This document shows, one piece after another, positions 33,622-42,220 of a stretch of DNA of 44,716 nucleotides (the stretch's first letter is position 1; every line of letters starts with the position of its first letter). The position numbers were made by a program, and so were the translations under genes. The notes beneath the pieces are model-generated. The model had not been told where the DNA came from, searched no databases, and worked only from the letters and a program-made list of their open reading frames with translations. The stretch is taken from assembly GCF_015207875.1 (NCBI RefSeq), contig NZ_JADEVZ010000039.1:1-44716 (forward strand), read 5' to 3'. The stretch is from Dolichospermum sp. LEGE 00240 (GTDB lineage Bacteria; Cyanobacteriota; Cyanobacteriia; Cyanobacteriales; Nostocaceae).

Positions 33622-34848
33622 TTATTCTATTTGCAAAACCAAGGTTTCTTCGCCTGGTGAAATTAGGGTTTTTCCGACTGGTAAAATGGCTAAAGCATTA
33701 GTTTGAGCTAAATTAATTAAGTTCCCTGAATTTAAGTTACTACTTGTTTGCTCAAATTCATAAATACCATTATTTAATTTTAAATTACCCCAAATATAAG
33801 TTTCCATTTCTCCGTTAGATTTTAATTCGCAATGGGATTTTACTTTGATAAATTTACTTTCCCAACCTCGATTGATTCCTGAAAGTTTTTTAATGGTCGG
33901 TTGCACAAATCGCCAAAATGTCACTAAAGCCGAAACGGGATTTCCTGGTAAACCAAAATAAAGAGAATTAGTAAATGTAGCAAATGTTAGAGGTTTTCCT
34001 GGACGCATTTGCACAGCGCGAAAATGGATTTCTGCCCCTAGAGATGCTAAAATTTTATCAATATAATCATAATCACCGACGGAAACTCCACCAGAAGAAA
34101 GAACTATATCGGCATGATTAATCGCATAATTTATAGTCTCTATTAATGCGGTAGGATTATCTTTAACAATTCCTAACATTAACACTTCTGCATTCAACTC
34201 TCGTACCAAAGCTGCTAAGGCATATTGGTTAGAATCCACTATTTGTCCAGGTTTTAGGGTTTGTTCTGGTGTTACCAACTCATCACCACTGGAAAAAATT
34301 GCCACTCGTGGACGACGTAAAACACTGATTTTAGGCAACTGTGCTGCGGCTAAAATGGCAATTTCCGCTGCTTTGAGGGTAATTCCCCCGGGTAAAAGTT
34401 CTGTTCCTGCTTGGTAAAAGTCTCCTTGTTTTCTGATAAATTCTTGGGGTTGAGGTGCAGAAAAAATAGAAACGCGATTTTCCTGCAATTTAGTTTTTTC
34501 CTGCATAACTACAGTATCCGCACCTTTTGGTATGATTACCCCAGTGAAAATTCTGGCTGCTTGTCCTTGTTTAATAGTATTTTTGGGTTGATATCCTGCA
34601 GGGATCTCTTGGACAACTTCTAAAATTGTCGGATTTTCAGGAGTGGAACTTTGCACATCTTCATAACGCACTGCAAAACCATCCATTGCGGAATTATCCC
34701 AATGGGGAAAATCCAAAGCACTAATGACAGGAGTTGCTAAAATCCGATGAAATCCTGTTAATAAGTCCACAATTTCAAGATCATGTTCTTGATTTAAAGG
34801 TTGAACATGATTGAAAATAATCGTTTCTGCATCTTTGACGGATAACAT
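33622..34848 (-). CDS. moeA: Molybdopterin molybdenumtransferase MoeA
   Basis: A 408-residue enzyme that inserts molybdate into adenylated molybdopterin, the last step of Mo-cofactor synthesis (needed by nitrate reductase). Motifs: A-M-D-G-F-A-V-R near the N-terminus, F-S-S-G-D-E-L-V, V-L-S-S-G-G-V-S-V-G-D-Y-D and F-G-L-P-G-N-P-V-S. Length normal. No other moa/moe genes are in the window. It lies downstream of the petC-petA terminator, so it is expected to have its own promoter. Confidence 0.96.
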   Translation of the reverse strand: MLSVKDAETIIFNHVQPLNQEHDLEIVDLLTGFHRILATPVISALDFPHWDNSAMDGFAVRYEDVQSSTPENPTILEVVQEIPAGYQPKNTIKQGQAARIFTGVIIPKGADTVVMQEKTKLQENRVSIFSAPQPQEFIRKQGDFYQAGTELLPGGITLKAAEIAILAAAQLPKISVLRRPRVAIFSSGDELVTPEQTLKPGQIVDSNQYALAALVRELNAEVLMLGIVKDNPTALIETINYAINHADIVLSSGGVSVGDYDYIDKILASLGAEIHFRAVQMRPGKPLTFATFTNSLYFGLPGNPVSALVTFWRFVQPTIKKLSGINRGWESKFIKVKSHCELKSNGEMETYIWGNLKLNNGIYEFEQTSSNLNSGNLINLAQTNALAILPVGKTLISPGEETLVLQIE

Positions 34849-35056
34849 AGTGAATAATTTAGTTACTGTTAGAAATTAAATTTCTTCTAGCATACCTCTA
34901 AGATACAAGGTTGGGTTGTGGAACGTAAACGTTCGCGGAGCAATAGCATGAAACCCAACAAATGCGCTGGGTTGCGCTGTCGCTTAACCCAACAAAGCAG
35001 GAAATGGACAAGGTATTGATAAATTTGATCAGTTTATTGCCCATTATAAGAAAAAA
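34849..35056. other. Repeat-filled spacer before moeA
   Basis: No gene seen. It contains a long CCCAAC/TTGGGTT repeat (34910-34997) that includes AACGTTCGCGGAGCAATAGC and a second inverted pair GGGTTGCGCTGTCGCTTAAC. Confidence 0.5.
34910..34997. repeat. GGTTGGGTT / AACCCAAC composite repeat
   Basis: GGTTGGGTTGTGGAACG at the left, AAACCCAACAAATGCGCTGG in the middle and CTTAACCCAAC at the right form nested inverted repeats. Related to 2196-2245. Confidence 0.6.
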
Positions 35057-35076
35057 GACAGGCGAAAAGCCTGTCA
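35050..35076 (-). terminator. Terminator of petC-petA
   Basis: Read on the minus strand: GACAGGC, loop TTTTC, GCCTGTC, then TTTTTT. A perfect seven-pair GC-rich stem followed by U-run, 105 bp after the petA stop. Confidence 0.85.
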
Positions 35077-35180
35077 AATAACCGATAATCTAGCCAAGAA
35101 TTTGTAATCATTCTGAACAGTGATTTTTCTGATTCATGAATTATCTAAATCAAATAAATCACACCGATCATAGTTATGAT

Positions 35181-36182
35181 TTAGAAATTCATTTCCGCAG
35201 CTTGGACTTTTTCTACTTGTTTCTTCTTGAGAACTAGCATTACTTGTGCCATCATCACTAAACAGATAAAAGCAACTAACCATGCAACTCTAGAAGAGTC
35301 TTGCAAAACAATTTCTGCATCTCTTTGACCAAAACCACCAACATTGGGGTTGTTGGTTAAAGCATCACCAATGGCAACGGCTTGTCCTTCAGTCACAATT
35401 AATTCTGGTCCAACGGGAACTGTATCGGTAACAACATCACCAGTTGCGGTTGTGATGCTGATTAGATTCTTAACGTTGCCGTCTTCATCTTCTGTTTGAG
35501 CAATTTTGCTAATTGTACCGGCAGCGGAAGCGTTGAATAGGTTATTATTGCTCTTCTCACCTGTGGGGTAAACTTGTCCACGTCCGCGATTACCGCCTAC
35601 ATGAACAGAGTATTTGCCAAAGTGGATATTTTTGTCTGTAGCGGGGTTAGGAGAAAGAATGGGGAAGACGATTTCTTGATAGTCTTCACCGGGTAATGGA
35701 CCAACGATGACGACATTATCTGTGCTGTCGTTGTAGGGGGTGAATGTCATGTCACCCACTTCTTCTTTCATTTCTTCAGGAATGCGATCTTCTGGGGCAA
35801 TCTTGAAGCCTTCGGGCAACATTAATACAGCGCCGACATTTAAACCAACCTTAGAACCATCAGCACCAACTTGTTGCACGGTGGCATCGTAAGGGATTTT
35901 GACAACGGCTTTAAATACGGTGTCAGGAAGTACAGATTGGGGAATTTCTATTTCTGTGGGTTTAGCAGCTAGGTGACAGTTAGCGCAAACAATTCGCCCT
36001 GTGGCTTCACGGGGGGTTGCGGGAGCGGTTTCTTGCGCCCAAAAGGGATAGGCAGCGGCAGTTTGTGGAACGGCTATATCGCTAGTGAAGAAAAAGGTAA
36101 CAGTAGCGATCGCTATTAGCAATGTCTTAACCATTGCTTTAGCAGTGCGAGTTAACCTCGCAGGTGTAAGGGCATTTCTCAT
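35181..36182 (-). CDS. petA: Cytochrome f
   Basis: A 333-residue subunit of the cytochrome b6f complex that passes electrons from the Rieske protein to plastocyanin or cytochrome c6. A signal peptide of 44 residues ends T-A-A-A, so the mature protein starts with Y45-P-F-W-A-Q, whose Tyr amino group is the axial haem ligand. The haem is attached at C66-A-N-C69-H70. A C-terminal transmembrane helix (about 299-317) is followed by K-K-K-Q-V-E-K-V. Second gene of the petC-petA operon; the gap to petC is 101 bp and contains tandem repeats. Confidence 0.98.
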   Translation of the reverse strand: MRNALTPARLTRTAKAMVKTLLIAIATVTFFFTSDIAVPQTAAAYPFWAQETAPATPREATGRIVCANCHLAAKPTEIEIPQSVLPDTVFKAVVKIPYDATVQQVGADGSKVGLNVGAVLMLPEGFKIAPEDRIPEEMKEEVGDMTFTPYNDSTDNVVIVGPLPGEDYQEIVFPILSPNPATDKNIHFGKYSVHVGGNRGRGQVYPTGEKSNNNLFNASAAGTISKIAQTEDEDGNVKNLISITTATGDVVTDTVPVGPELIVTEGQAVAIGDALTNNPNVGGFGQRDAEIVLQDSSRVAWLVAFICLVMMAQVMLVLKKKQVEKVQAAEMNF

Positions 36183-36191
36183 CTCTATAAA

Positions 36192-36231
36192 GTCATTTGT
36201 CAGTTGTCAGTTGTCAGTTGTCAGTTGTCAA
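36192..36231. repeat. TTGTCAG tandem repeat inside the petC-petA operon
   Basis: Five to six copies of TTGTCAG lie between petC and petA, starting about 10 bp ahead of the petA start. Confidence 0.85.
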
Positions 36232-36283
36232 GAGTGAATCTGAGAGTTACTCCAAACGACTAAGCACTTGTGTAACTTGGAAA

Positions 36284-36823
36284 TTAAGCCCACCAAGCGG
36301 CATCCCCGGTGCGGAAATCGGTTTCTGTCCAAGGTGTGAGTAGAATTTTGTCGTCTTCTACCTTGGCATGGGCTAAAGCTAAGGATTTTGGTGCAGGACC
36401 ACGAATTACTTTACCAGTAGCGTCATATTGTGAACCATGACAAGGGCATTTAAACTTATTCTCTGCCACGTTCCAGGGTACAACACAACCTAAGTGGGTA
36501 CAAATAGCATTAATCCCGTAGTCAGCGATCGCTTCTTTACTTTCTACTACAATATAGGTAGGATCTCCCTTGAGTCCTTGCACCAAAGTGCGATCGCCTA
36601 CATTATGGCTATCCAGAAACTTACTAACACTAACATCATTACCTAGTTCATTCTTGGCTACAGTACCGCCACCAGCACCACCACTAGCAGGAGGGATGAA
36701 GTAGTTAACAACAGGGTACAATGCACCTAACGCCACTCCGGTAACAGTCCCAAAAGTGAGCAGGTTCATAAACTGACGACGACCCATATCGGGAACGTCT
36801 GTGATTTCTGAAAATTGAGCCAT
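36284..36823 (-). CDS. petC: Rieske iron-sulfur protein of cytochrome b6f
   Basis: A 179-residue protein carrying the 2Fe-2S cluster that oxidises plastoquinol. An N-terminal Tat-like sequence G-R-R-Q-F-M-N-L-L precedes one uncleaved membrane helix (about 20-40), then a glycine-rich hinge (G-G-A-G-G-G). The cluster ligands are C108-T-H110-L-G-C113 and C126-P-C128-H129. GGAG lies just upstream of the ATG. First gene of the operon with petA. Divergent from the DUF3067 gene, with a 334-bp spacer. Confidence 0.98.
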   Translation of the reverse strand: MAQFSEITDVPDMGRRQFMNLLTFGTVTGVALGALYPVVNYFIPPASGGAGGGTVAKNELGNDVSVSKFLDSHNVGDRTLVQGLKGDPTYIVVESKEAIADYGINAICTHLGCVVPWNVAENKFKCPCHGSQYDATGKVIRGPAPKSLALAHAKVEDDKILLTPWTETDFRTGDAAWWA

Positions 36824-37157
36824 AATCTCCGCGCTGTTTGTGTAATTTATTAATCATTTTGACAAGAGTACCAGCACAAGAGCCACTCTCATCTGAACTG
36901 AAATCATAACGCTCACAACGATGCCATAATTCTTAGTTGCAAGACATAGTGAACATCTTTTCCGTTAGCATTACATTTCTTTATATCCCTATCATACTGG
37001 AGTCACGGAACTTAATATCATAACTAAATGTAAAATCTAGATAAGCTAAGGGAACAGGGAATAGGGAATAGGGAATAGGGCAGGGGGCAGGGGGCAGTAA
37101 TTGTCTAATTACCAAAATCCAAAATCCAAAATCCAAAATCTAAAATCTAAAATTACT
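36824..37157. other. Divergent promoter region of petC and the DUF3067 gene
   Basis: No gene. The petC-proximal half is unique sequence that must hold the petC promoter; I see no certain -10/-35. The other half is filled with GGGAATA, GGGGGCA and AAATCCA heptamers. Confidence 0.6.
37049..37153. repeat. Three consecutive heptamer arrays
   Basis: GGGAATA copies (37049-37080), GGGGGCA copies (37081-37097) and AAATCCA/AAATCTA copies (37112-37153) stand head to tail. They end five bases before the DUF3067 start codon. Confidence 0.85.
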
Positions 37158-37466
37158 ATGACTGGAAAGGAATTACGCCAACTGTTGATTGATAAATGGG
37201 GACAACCTTATGATGTCCAGTTTCGCCGCACACAAGGTAAAATATTTCTGCAAATCATGTGGAAATACTTTGGACAAGTTTCTTTTCCCATGAGCGAAAC
37301 AGATTATCAAGATCATCTGGACAGCATTGCCAATTATCTTAATGCTTTAGGCGGAATACAACAAGTACAAACTTTTATTCTACAAACTAAAGAGCGTCCT
37401 CGTCTTGGCAAAGCAGTTAGCATACCTCTTGATTTGGGTGAACGGGCTTCGGAATGGATTGTTTAA
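37158..37466 (+). CDS. DUF3067 family protein
   Basis: A 102-residue soluble protein of the DUF3067 family, found in cyanobacteria and plastids; function not known to me. Features: M-T-G-K-E-L-R-Q-L-L-I-D-K-W-G, K-I-F-L-Q-I-M-W-K-Y, S-E-T-D-Y-Q-D-H-L, and a C-terminal P-R-L-G-K-A-V-S-I-P-L. The reading frame extends upstream to 37101, but those codons come from the AAATCCA array, so the start at 37158 is chosen. It faces away from petC. Confidence 0.86.
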   Translation: MTGKELRQLLIDKWGQPYDVQFRRTQGKIFLQIMWKYFGQVSFPMSETDYQDHLDSIANYLNALGGIQQVQTFILQTKERPRLGKAVSIPLDLGERASEWIV

Positions 37467-37487
37467 AGATCAGGTAATGGGTAATAT

Positions 37488-37562
37488 ATTCCTGACTCCG
37501 AACTCCGGATAGCGCAGCGTGGCGTTAGCCATACTCCTAACTCCGAACTCCTAACTCCTGAT
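37488..37562. repeat. CTGACTCCGAACTCC-type repeat with GCGCAGCGTGGCGTTAGCC insert
   Basis: Copies of ACTCCGA/ACTCCTA interrupted by GATAGCGCAGCGTGGCGTTA (37508-37527), a relative of the 480-507 repeat. The remaining spacer to ftn2 (37563-37765) shows no gene. Confidence 0.65.
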
Positions 37563-37765
37563 GCAGTTACCTCCAAAACTGAAGATATAAAAAAATTAAC
37601 GGCAAAACATCAGATATCTGTTACCATCTACACTTATTGTACTAGGTCAACACGGTATTAATCAGGCTATGATTATGGGACGGTTTTAGAAGCCTGGAAC
37701 GCTCCAGGTAAATTATGTTAATTTTTACAAGAAGCTACGAGAACACAGTGCAGGGGACGTAAGCT

Positions 37766-40054
37766 GTGCGAATTCCGCTTGATTATTACCGAATTCTAGG
37801 ATTACCGTTGGCGGCAAATGAGGAACAATTGCGACAGGCATATAGCGATCGCATTGTCCAATTACCCCGACGGGAATACTCGACTACCTCTATATCTTCT
37901 CGCAAGAAGCTGATTGAAGAAGCTTATATGGTTTTATTAAATACCGACGAGCGCAAAGCCTACGATCAGCTTTATCTAGCTCACGTTTATACTCCTAACA
38001 AAAATGCTGACACAGTTTCACAAGAAAACCTAGTAGATCCCAACCCCAAAGACCAAGAGGGTCAAAGTCTCAGCATCGAAATCACCCCAGAGCGATTTGT
38101 TGGTTCTTTGCTAATACTCCAAGAACTAGGAGAATATGAATTAGTATTAAAACTCGGTCGCCCGTACCTAGTTAATAAGCCTAGTCCAATTAGTCTCAAA
38201 ACAGGTCATCGTACCACCCAAACAGAAACTCCTGAAAATCCAGACCTACCAGACATTATCCTCACCGTCTCCCTAGCTTGCTTAGAACTAGGACGGGAAG
38301 AATGGCAGCAAGGTCACTATGAAAATGCCGCCGTATCCCTAGAAACTGGTGAGGAATTATTAGCACGGGAAGGTTTATTTCCCAGCGTCCGCGCCGAAAT
38401 GACCGCTGATCTTTACAAACTGCGTCCCTACCGCATCTTGGAACTATTAGCACTACCACAAACACAGATCCCCAAACGTCGGCAAGGATTAGAACTATTA
38501 CAAAGTATCTTAGAAGATCGGGGTGGTATTGATGGCACGGGCAACGATCAATCAGGACTCAACATAGATGACTTTTTACGATTTATCCAACAAATTCGCC
38601 ATTATTTAACAGTCTCAGAACAGCACAAACTCTTTGAATTAGAAAGTAAACGCCCCTCAGCCGTGGCCACATATTTAGCAGTATACTCCTTAATCGCTAG
38701 AGGTTTTGCCCAACGCCAACCAGCATTAATTCGTCAAGCCAAGCAACTATTAATGCAATTAGGCAAACGCCAAGATGTGCATTTGGAACAATCCCTTTGT
38801 GCTTTACTCATGGGACAAACGGAAGAAGCCACCCGGGTTTTAGAACTAAGTCAAGAATATGAAGCCTTAGCTTTTATTCGGGAAAAATCCCAAGACTCAC
38901 CAGACCTATTACCCGGACTATGCTTATACAGTGAACAATGGTTGCAGCAAGAAGTATTTCCCCATTTTCGAGATTTGGCAAAACAGCAAGCCTCGTTAAA
39001 AGAATACTTTGCTGATAGACAAGTACAAGCTTATCTAGAATCTTTACCCAACGATGCCCAAGTCACGAATGAATGGGCAGTAATTAACCATCAATCTTTT
39101 CCCCAGCCAGATATTCATCATTCCAATCACCATCATAATCACACCACACAAACACCACAACATCACCAACCACTCAATCCTGAATTACCACAAACCCATC
39201 CTCGACCTCAACCTGAATCTTCCCAGGGTTCTATACCGAGATGGAATCATCCATCAACGGATAGAAATGGGGGAAATCAAATATCACAAATACCCTTAAC
39301 AGCAGCCAACCCAAACAGAAGAACACATCCAGTTAATGATCATCCGACCGCAGCGACAAACCACCAACCACCCAAACGCAGGAGACGTAAACCCACTGCT
39401 AATACCCTTCCCCAGCGATTTATCCAGTCTCAAACTAATTTTCTCAATGGTCTAGATCCAAAAACGCGCTTAGTTTGGCTAGTTTTCTTCTCATTGGGAG
39501 GAGTATTAATTTTTTCGTTATTAGTATCAACAACTTTTGGCTTGGTCAAAAATATTTTCTTTCCCAGTCCATCATTAAAGGGAGAACAGTTAGCAATACA
39601 ACTAAATCAACCACCCACCGACATTCCTGACCCGAATAGCGAACCTGAACTCACCAATAACGAAGAACTGACCAAGGAGACAGCAAAGAAAGTAATTGAA
39701 ACTTGGTTATCTGTCAAAGCCTCAGCTTTGGGGCAAAGTCATGACATTGATGGTTTAAAGGAAATTTTAACAGGTGCAGTTTTATCCCAATGGCAGTCAG
39801 TAGCCCAGCAAGAACAGGAAGATCAACGCCATCGTCAATATAAGCATAATGTAGAAATAGTCGCTGTCTCTAAAAAAGGTACAGATAAAAATTATGTATC
39901 TGTAGACGCTAAGGTACAAGAGGTTACTAAGTTTTATCAAAATAGTCAGCAGCAAAAGTCTTCTAATGAAAACTTGCGGGTTCGTTATGATTTGGTTCGC
40001 AAAGAAGGCAAATGGCTGATTCAGAAAATGTCGGTGATGCAGAATTTTTTGTAA
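37766..40054 (+). CDS. ftn2: Cell-division protein Ftn2/ZipN (ARC6 homologue)
   Basis: A 762-residue divisome protein that tethers FtsZ at the membrane in cyanobacteria. It has an N-terminal J-like domain (residues 5-72, L-D-Y-Y-R-I-L-G-L-P) without the H-P-D motif, a long helical TPR-like region (about 90-430), and a low-complexity H/N/P/Q-rich linker (about 450-550, with H-H-S-N-H-H-H-N). A single transmembrane helix lies at about 568-595, and the C-terminal IMS/DUF4101 domain (about 640-760) contains V-I-E-T-W-L-S-V-K-A. GTG start with AGGGG upstream. Length fits the family. Confidence 0.95.
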   Translation: MRIPLDYYRILGLPLAANEEQLRQAYSDRIVQLPRREYSTTSISSRKKLIEEAYMVLLNTDERKAYDQLYLAHVYTPNKNADTVSQENLVDPNPKDQEGQSLSIEITPERFVGSLLILQELGEYELVLKLGRPYLVNKPSPISLKTGHRTTQTETPENPDLPDIILTVSLACLELGREEWQQGHYENAAVSLETGEELLAREGLFPSVRAEMTADLYKLRPYRILELLALPQTQIPKRRQGLELLQSILEDRGGIDGTGNDQSGLNIDDFLRFIQQIRHYLTVSEQHKLFELESKRPSAVATYLAVYSLIARGFAQRQPALIRQAKQLLMQLGKRQDVHLEQSLCALLMGQTEEATRVLELSQEYEALAFIREKSQDSPDLLPGLCLYSEQWLQQEVFPHFRDLAKQQASLKEYFADRQVQAYLESLPNDAQVTNEWAVINHQSFPQPDIHHSNHHHNHTTQTPQHHQPLNPELPQTHPRPQPESSQGSIPRWNHPSTDRNGGNQISQIPLTAANPNRRTHPVNDHPTAATNHQPPKRRRRKPTANTLPQRFIQSQTNFLNGLDPKTRLVWLVFFSLGGVLIFSLLVSTTFGLVKNIFFPSPSLKGEQLAIQLNQPPTDIPDPNSEPELTNNEELTKETAKKVIETWLSVKASALGQSHDIDGLKEILTGAVLSQWQSVAQQEQEDQRHRQYKHNVEIVAVSKKGTDKNYVSVDAKVQEVTKFYQNSQQQKSSNENLRVRYDLVRKEGKWLIQKMSVMQNFL

Positions 40055-40061
40055 GGTAGAG

Positions 40062-40166
40062 GTAATAGGCAACAGGCAATAGGCAATAGGCAATAGGCAA
40101 CAGGCAAGAGGGGAAAAAAATTTCTTTCTTCATCCTGACTCGGTGACTCCTGACTCGGTGACTCCT
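40062..40166. repeat. AATAGGC and TGACTCGG/TGACTCC arrays
   Basis: At least six AATAGGC or ACAGGCA units, then alternating TGACTCGG and TGACTCC units after a short gap. Confidence 0.8.
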
Positions 40167-40270
40167 CCCTCAATGTCATCAAACTTTAACGCTAATGCCC
40201 TGACTGAGATCGCTATGTTAAGATTTCATGACATATTGATCCCCGCAGAGCTGATAAATACGTGAAATAT

Positions 40271-40315
40271 AGTAAAACCTATCTTTAGACCCCTTGATCC
40301 CTAGATAGTTTTACT
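40271..40315. repeat. Inverted repeat AGTAAAACCTATCT
   Basis: AGTAAAACCTATCT (40271-40284) pairs with AGATAGTTTTACT (40303-40315) with one bulged base, forming a 13-bp stem upstream of the DUF4912 gene. Confidence 0.5.
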
Positions 40316-40545
40316 GGTTAATATTTACTTAACAACTCTTTGCAATCCTCAATAAATGCAAAACAACGGCATAACCAGGAATTTCCATGAGTTGGTATCT
40401 TAAATAAAAAACAAACAGTAAACAAATTTAAAACTGGGGCAAAACCAGGAGTCAGGAATAAAAAAATCTGGGTAGATGATATTTCATCAAACTTTTTTAA
40501 CCCGGAAACAATAATTTACCTTTCAAACTACTGGAGTCCAAATCA

Positions 40546-41790
40546 ATGGCAAAAGAACGCCCACCGCTAGAAGAGATGACCCTACGGCAATTACGCAAAG
40601 TTGCCAGTGAATACTGTATATCTCGCTATAGCAGAATGCGGAAATCGCAGTTATTAGCATCAATTGAAGACGTTCAAAATAGTAAATTCTCGCTCAGTTC
40701 ATCCCCTAATCTGGAGGCACAAGAAACCGTGGAAGCAGCAAAATTTGAGTTAGGTCAAGAAGATCGGACTGGTGGTTCTCTCGCTGATGTTGATGAAGCA
40801 CTAGCAGATTTACCTGCTGGTTATGGTGACAGTCGGATTGTGCTGTTACCTCGTGATCCTCAATGGGCTTACACTTACTGGGATATTCCTAACGACCATA
40901 AAGAAGCCCTGCGTCGTCAAGGTGGACAAACCCTAGCTTTGCGGATTTATGATGTCACTGATGTTGATTTAGATTATCAAAGTCCCCACAGTATTCAAGA
41001 ATACCCTGCTGATGAACTAGCGAGAGAATGGTATTTGCCAATTCCCGTGAGCGATCGCGATTATGTGATAGATGTTGGTTATCGCACCGCTGATGGTGGT
41101 TGGTTAGTATTAGCGCGTTCTGCGAGAGTGCATATTCCCCCCGTCTACCCTTCCGATTGGATTGAAGATGTCTTCATCAGCGTAGACTTTGAAGAAGACC
41201 TCCGTGGTAAGACCTTCTACGAATTAGTTCCCCCATCCAAGAAATTACCAACTGCTACTGCGTCCGCGAGTGGTGGAAATCCCATCTACGAACAAATCTT
41301 TGATCTAGCAGAGTCCGCTGAAGCTCAACGGGTTGCAGGTTCTATATTCGGTTCTATGCAGCACGTCCCCGGTTCTGCCGCTCCCGAACAAGCTCTCAGT
41401 TCCTACGTTTTCCCATCTGGTGTAGGTATGTGGGCTATTCCTACCGTATCTGGTTTAACTATGTCCGGTGTGGGAATGTCCGGTTTCTCCGCTTCTGCTG
41501 TTCCTGCCCGTCCTCGCAAATTCTGGTTGGTTGCTGATGCTGAATTGATTGTTTACGGTGCAACCGAACCTGATGCAACTGTAACCATTGGTGGTCGTCC
41601 CATTAAACTTAATTCGGATGGTACATTCCGCTTCCAAATGTCTTTCCAAGATGGTTTAATTGACTACCCAATTTTAGCTGTTGCTGCTGATGGTGAACAA
41701 ACCCGTTCTATTCACATGAAGTTTGAGCGCGAAACACCTTCTCGTCATACTAATACTAAAGATGAAGCTGTTTTGGAATGGATGGTATAA
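40546..41790 (+). CDS. Rho_N / DUF4912 protein
   Basis: A 414-residue protein. Residues about 8-45 form a Rho N-terminal/SAP-like helix-extended-helix (M-T-L-R-Q-L-R-K-V-A, then R-M-R-K-S-Q-L-L), which often binds nucleic acid. Residues about 95-220 match DUF4912 (R-I-V-L-L-P-R-D-P-Q-W-A-Y-T-Y-W-D-I-P, D-R-D-Y-V-I-D-V-G-Y). A glycine/serine/methionine-rich linker contains G-V-G-M-S-G-F, and a C-terminal beta domain (about 330-395) contains E-P-D-A-T-V-T-I-G-G. Function unknown. GGAG precedes the start, and a strong terminator follows. Confidence 0.9.
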   Translation: MAKERPPLEEMTLRQLRKVASEYCISRYSRMRKSQLLASIEDVQNSKFSLSSSPNLEAQETVEAAKFELGQEDRTGGSLADVDEALADLPAGYGDSRIVLLPRDPQWAYTYWDIPNDHKEALRRQGGQTLALRIYDVTDVDLDYQSPHSIQEYPADELAREWYLPIPVSDRDYVIDVGYRTADGGWLVLARSARVHIPPVYPSDWIEDVFISVDFEEDLRGKTFYELVPPSKKLPTATASASGGNPIYEQIFDLAESAEAQRVAGSIFGSMQHVPGSAAPEQALSSYVFPSGVGMWAIPTVSGLTMSGVGMSGFSASAVPARPRKFWLVADAELIVYGATEPDATVTIGGRPIKLNSDGTFRFQMSFQDGLIDYPILAVAADGEQTRSIHMKFERETPSRHTNTKDEAVLEWMV

Positions 41791-41833
41791 GTTCTGTATC
41801 TGAAGATTAACCATAACTGCAATTAATAACTTT

Positions 41834-41867
41834 ACCCGTTATAGGACTCCTGTAGCGGGTTTTTTAT
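41834..41867 (+). terminator. Terminator of the DUF4912 gene
   Basis: ACCCGTTATA pairs (with G-U pairs) with TGTAGCGGGT around a nine-base loop, followed by TTTTTT. Confidence 0.85.
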
Positions 41868-41933
41868 TGTTTGAATCAGGATTAAAAGCCATTGGTGACA
41901 AGTTAAGGCTGTAAGTCTTTTGTCAACTGGAGT

Positions 41934-42176
41934 TTAGACTAAAGCATGAAAAAATGACCCAGAAGGACTATTCAACTTAAATTTTGCACCATGAGAACGG
42001 CGACGACCTTTGCCACTATAAGGTGGTGGTGCATCATATATGACTCGATTAGGACGTAACCGCATTAATTTATCTGCGGGGATATCACTCGTTTGATTGA
42101 TAAAACTAGCACAGCCATATTCACAAATCCCATAAGCTAATCGGACGTGTAGGTAGATTTTCGCACACCAGCTTTA
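41934..42176 (-). pseudogene. Transposase C-terminal remnant (DDE, IS701/NF041680-like)
   Basis: On the minus strand a frame reads L-A-Y-G-I-C-E-Y-G-C-A-S-F, then I-P-A-D-K-L-M-R-L-R-P-N-R-V-I-Y, then A-P-P-P-Y-S-G-K-G-R-R-R-S-H-G-A-K-F-K-L, and stops at 41934. The A-P-x-P-Y-S-G-x-G-R-x-x-x-H-G-x-K-F-K module is found in DDE transposases of the IS701-like group. Upstream in the same frame is a stop, and no N-terminal part exists, so only a fragment of about 70 codons remains. The family name is from memory of the motif. Confidence 0.65.
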
Positions 42177-42220
42177 GCTGTGCAGCGGCTTTTTGAATTG
42201 GGTTCTCAAAACTAGTATTT

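Larger units (their letters stand above)
40055..40545. other. 491-bp repeat-rich spacer
   Basis: No gene visible. It holds AATAGGC/CAGGCAA arrays (40062-40108), CTGACTCGGTGACTC copies (40134-40166) and an inverted pair at 40271-40315. The last 40 bases carry the ribosome site GGAG for the next gene. Confidence 0.65.

Noticed and set aside
37049-37153. Possible CRISPR array
   Set aside because: Units are contiguous heptamers without spacers; no cas genes are present.
37101-37157. N-terminal extension of the DUF3067 protein
   Set aside because: The codons are a translation of the AAATCCA array; the ATG at 37158 fits the family start.
39797-40093. Minus-strand frame of 98 codons at the ftn2 3' end
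   Set aside because: Starts in the AATAGGC array and is antisense to the conserved IMS domain of ftn2.
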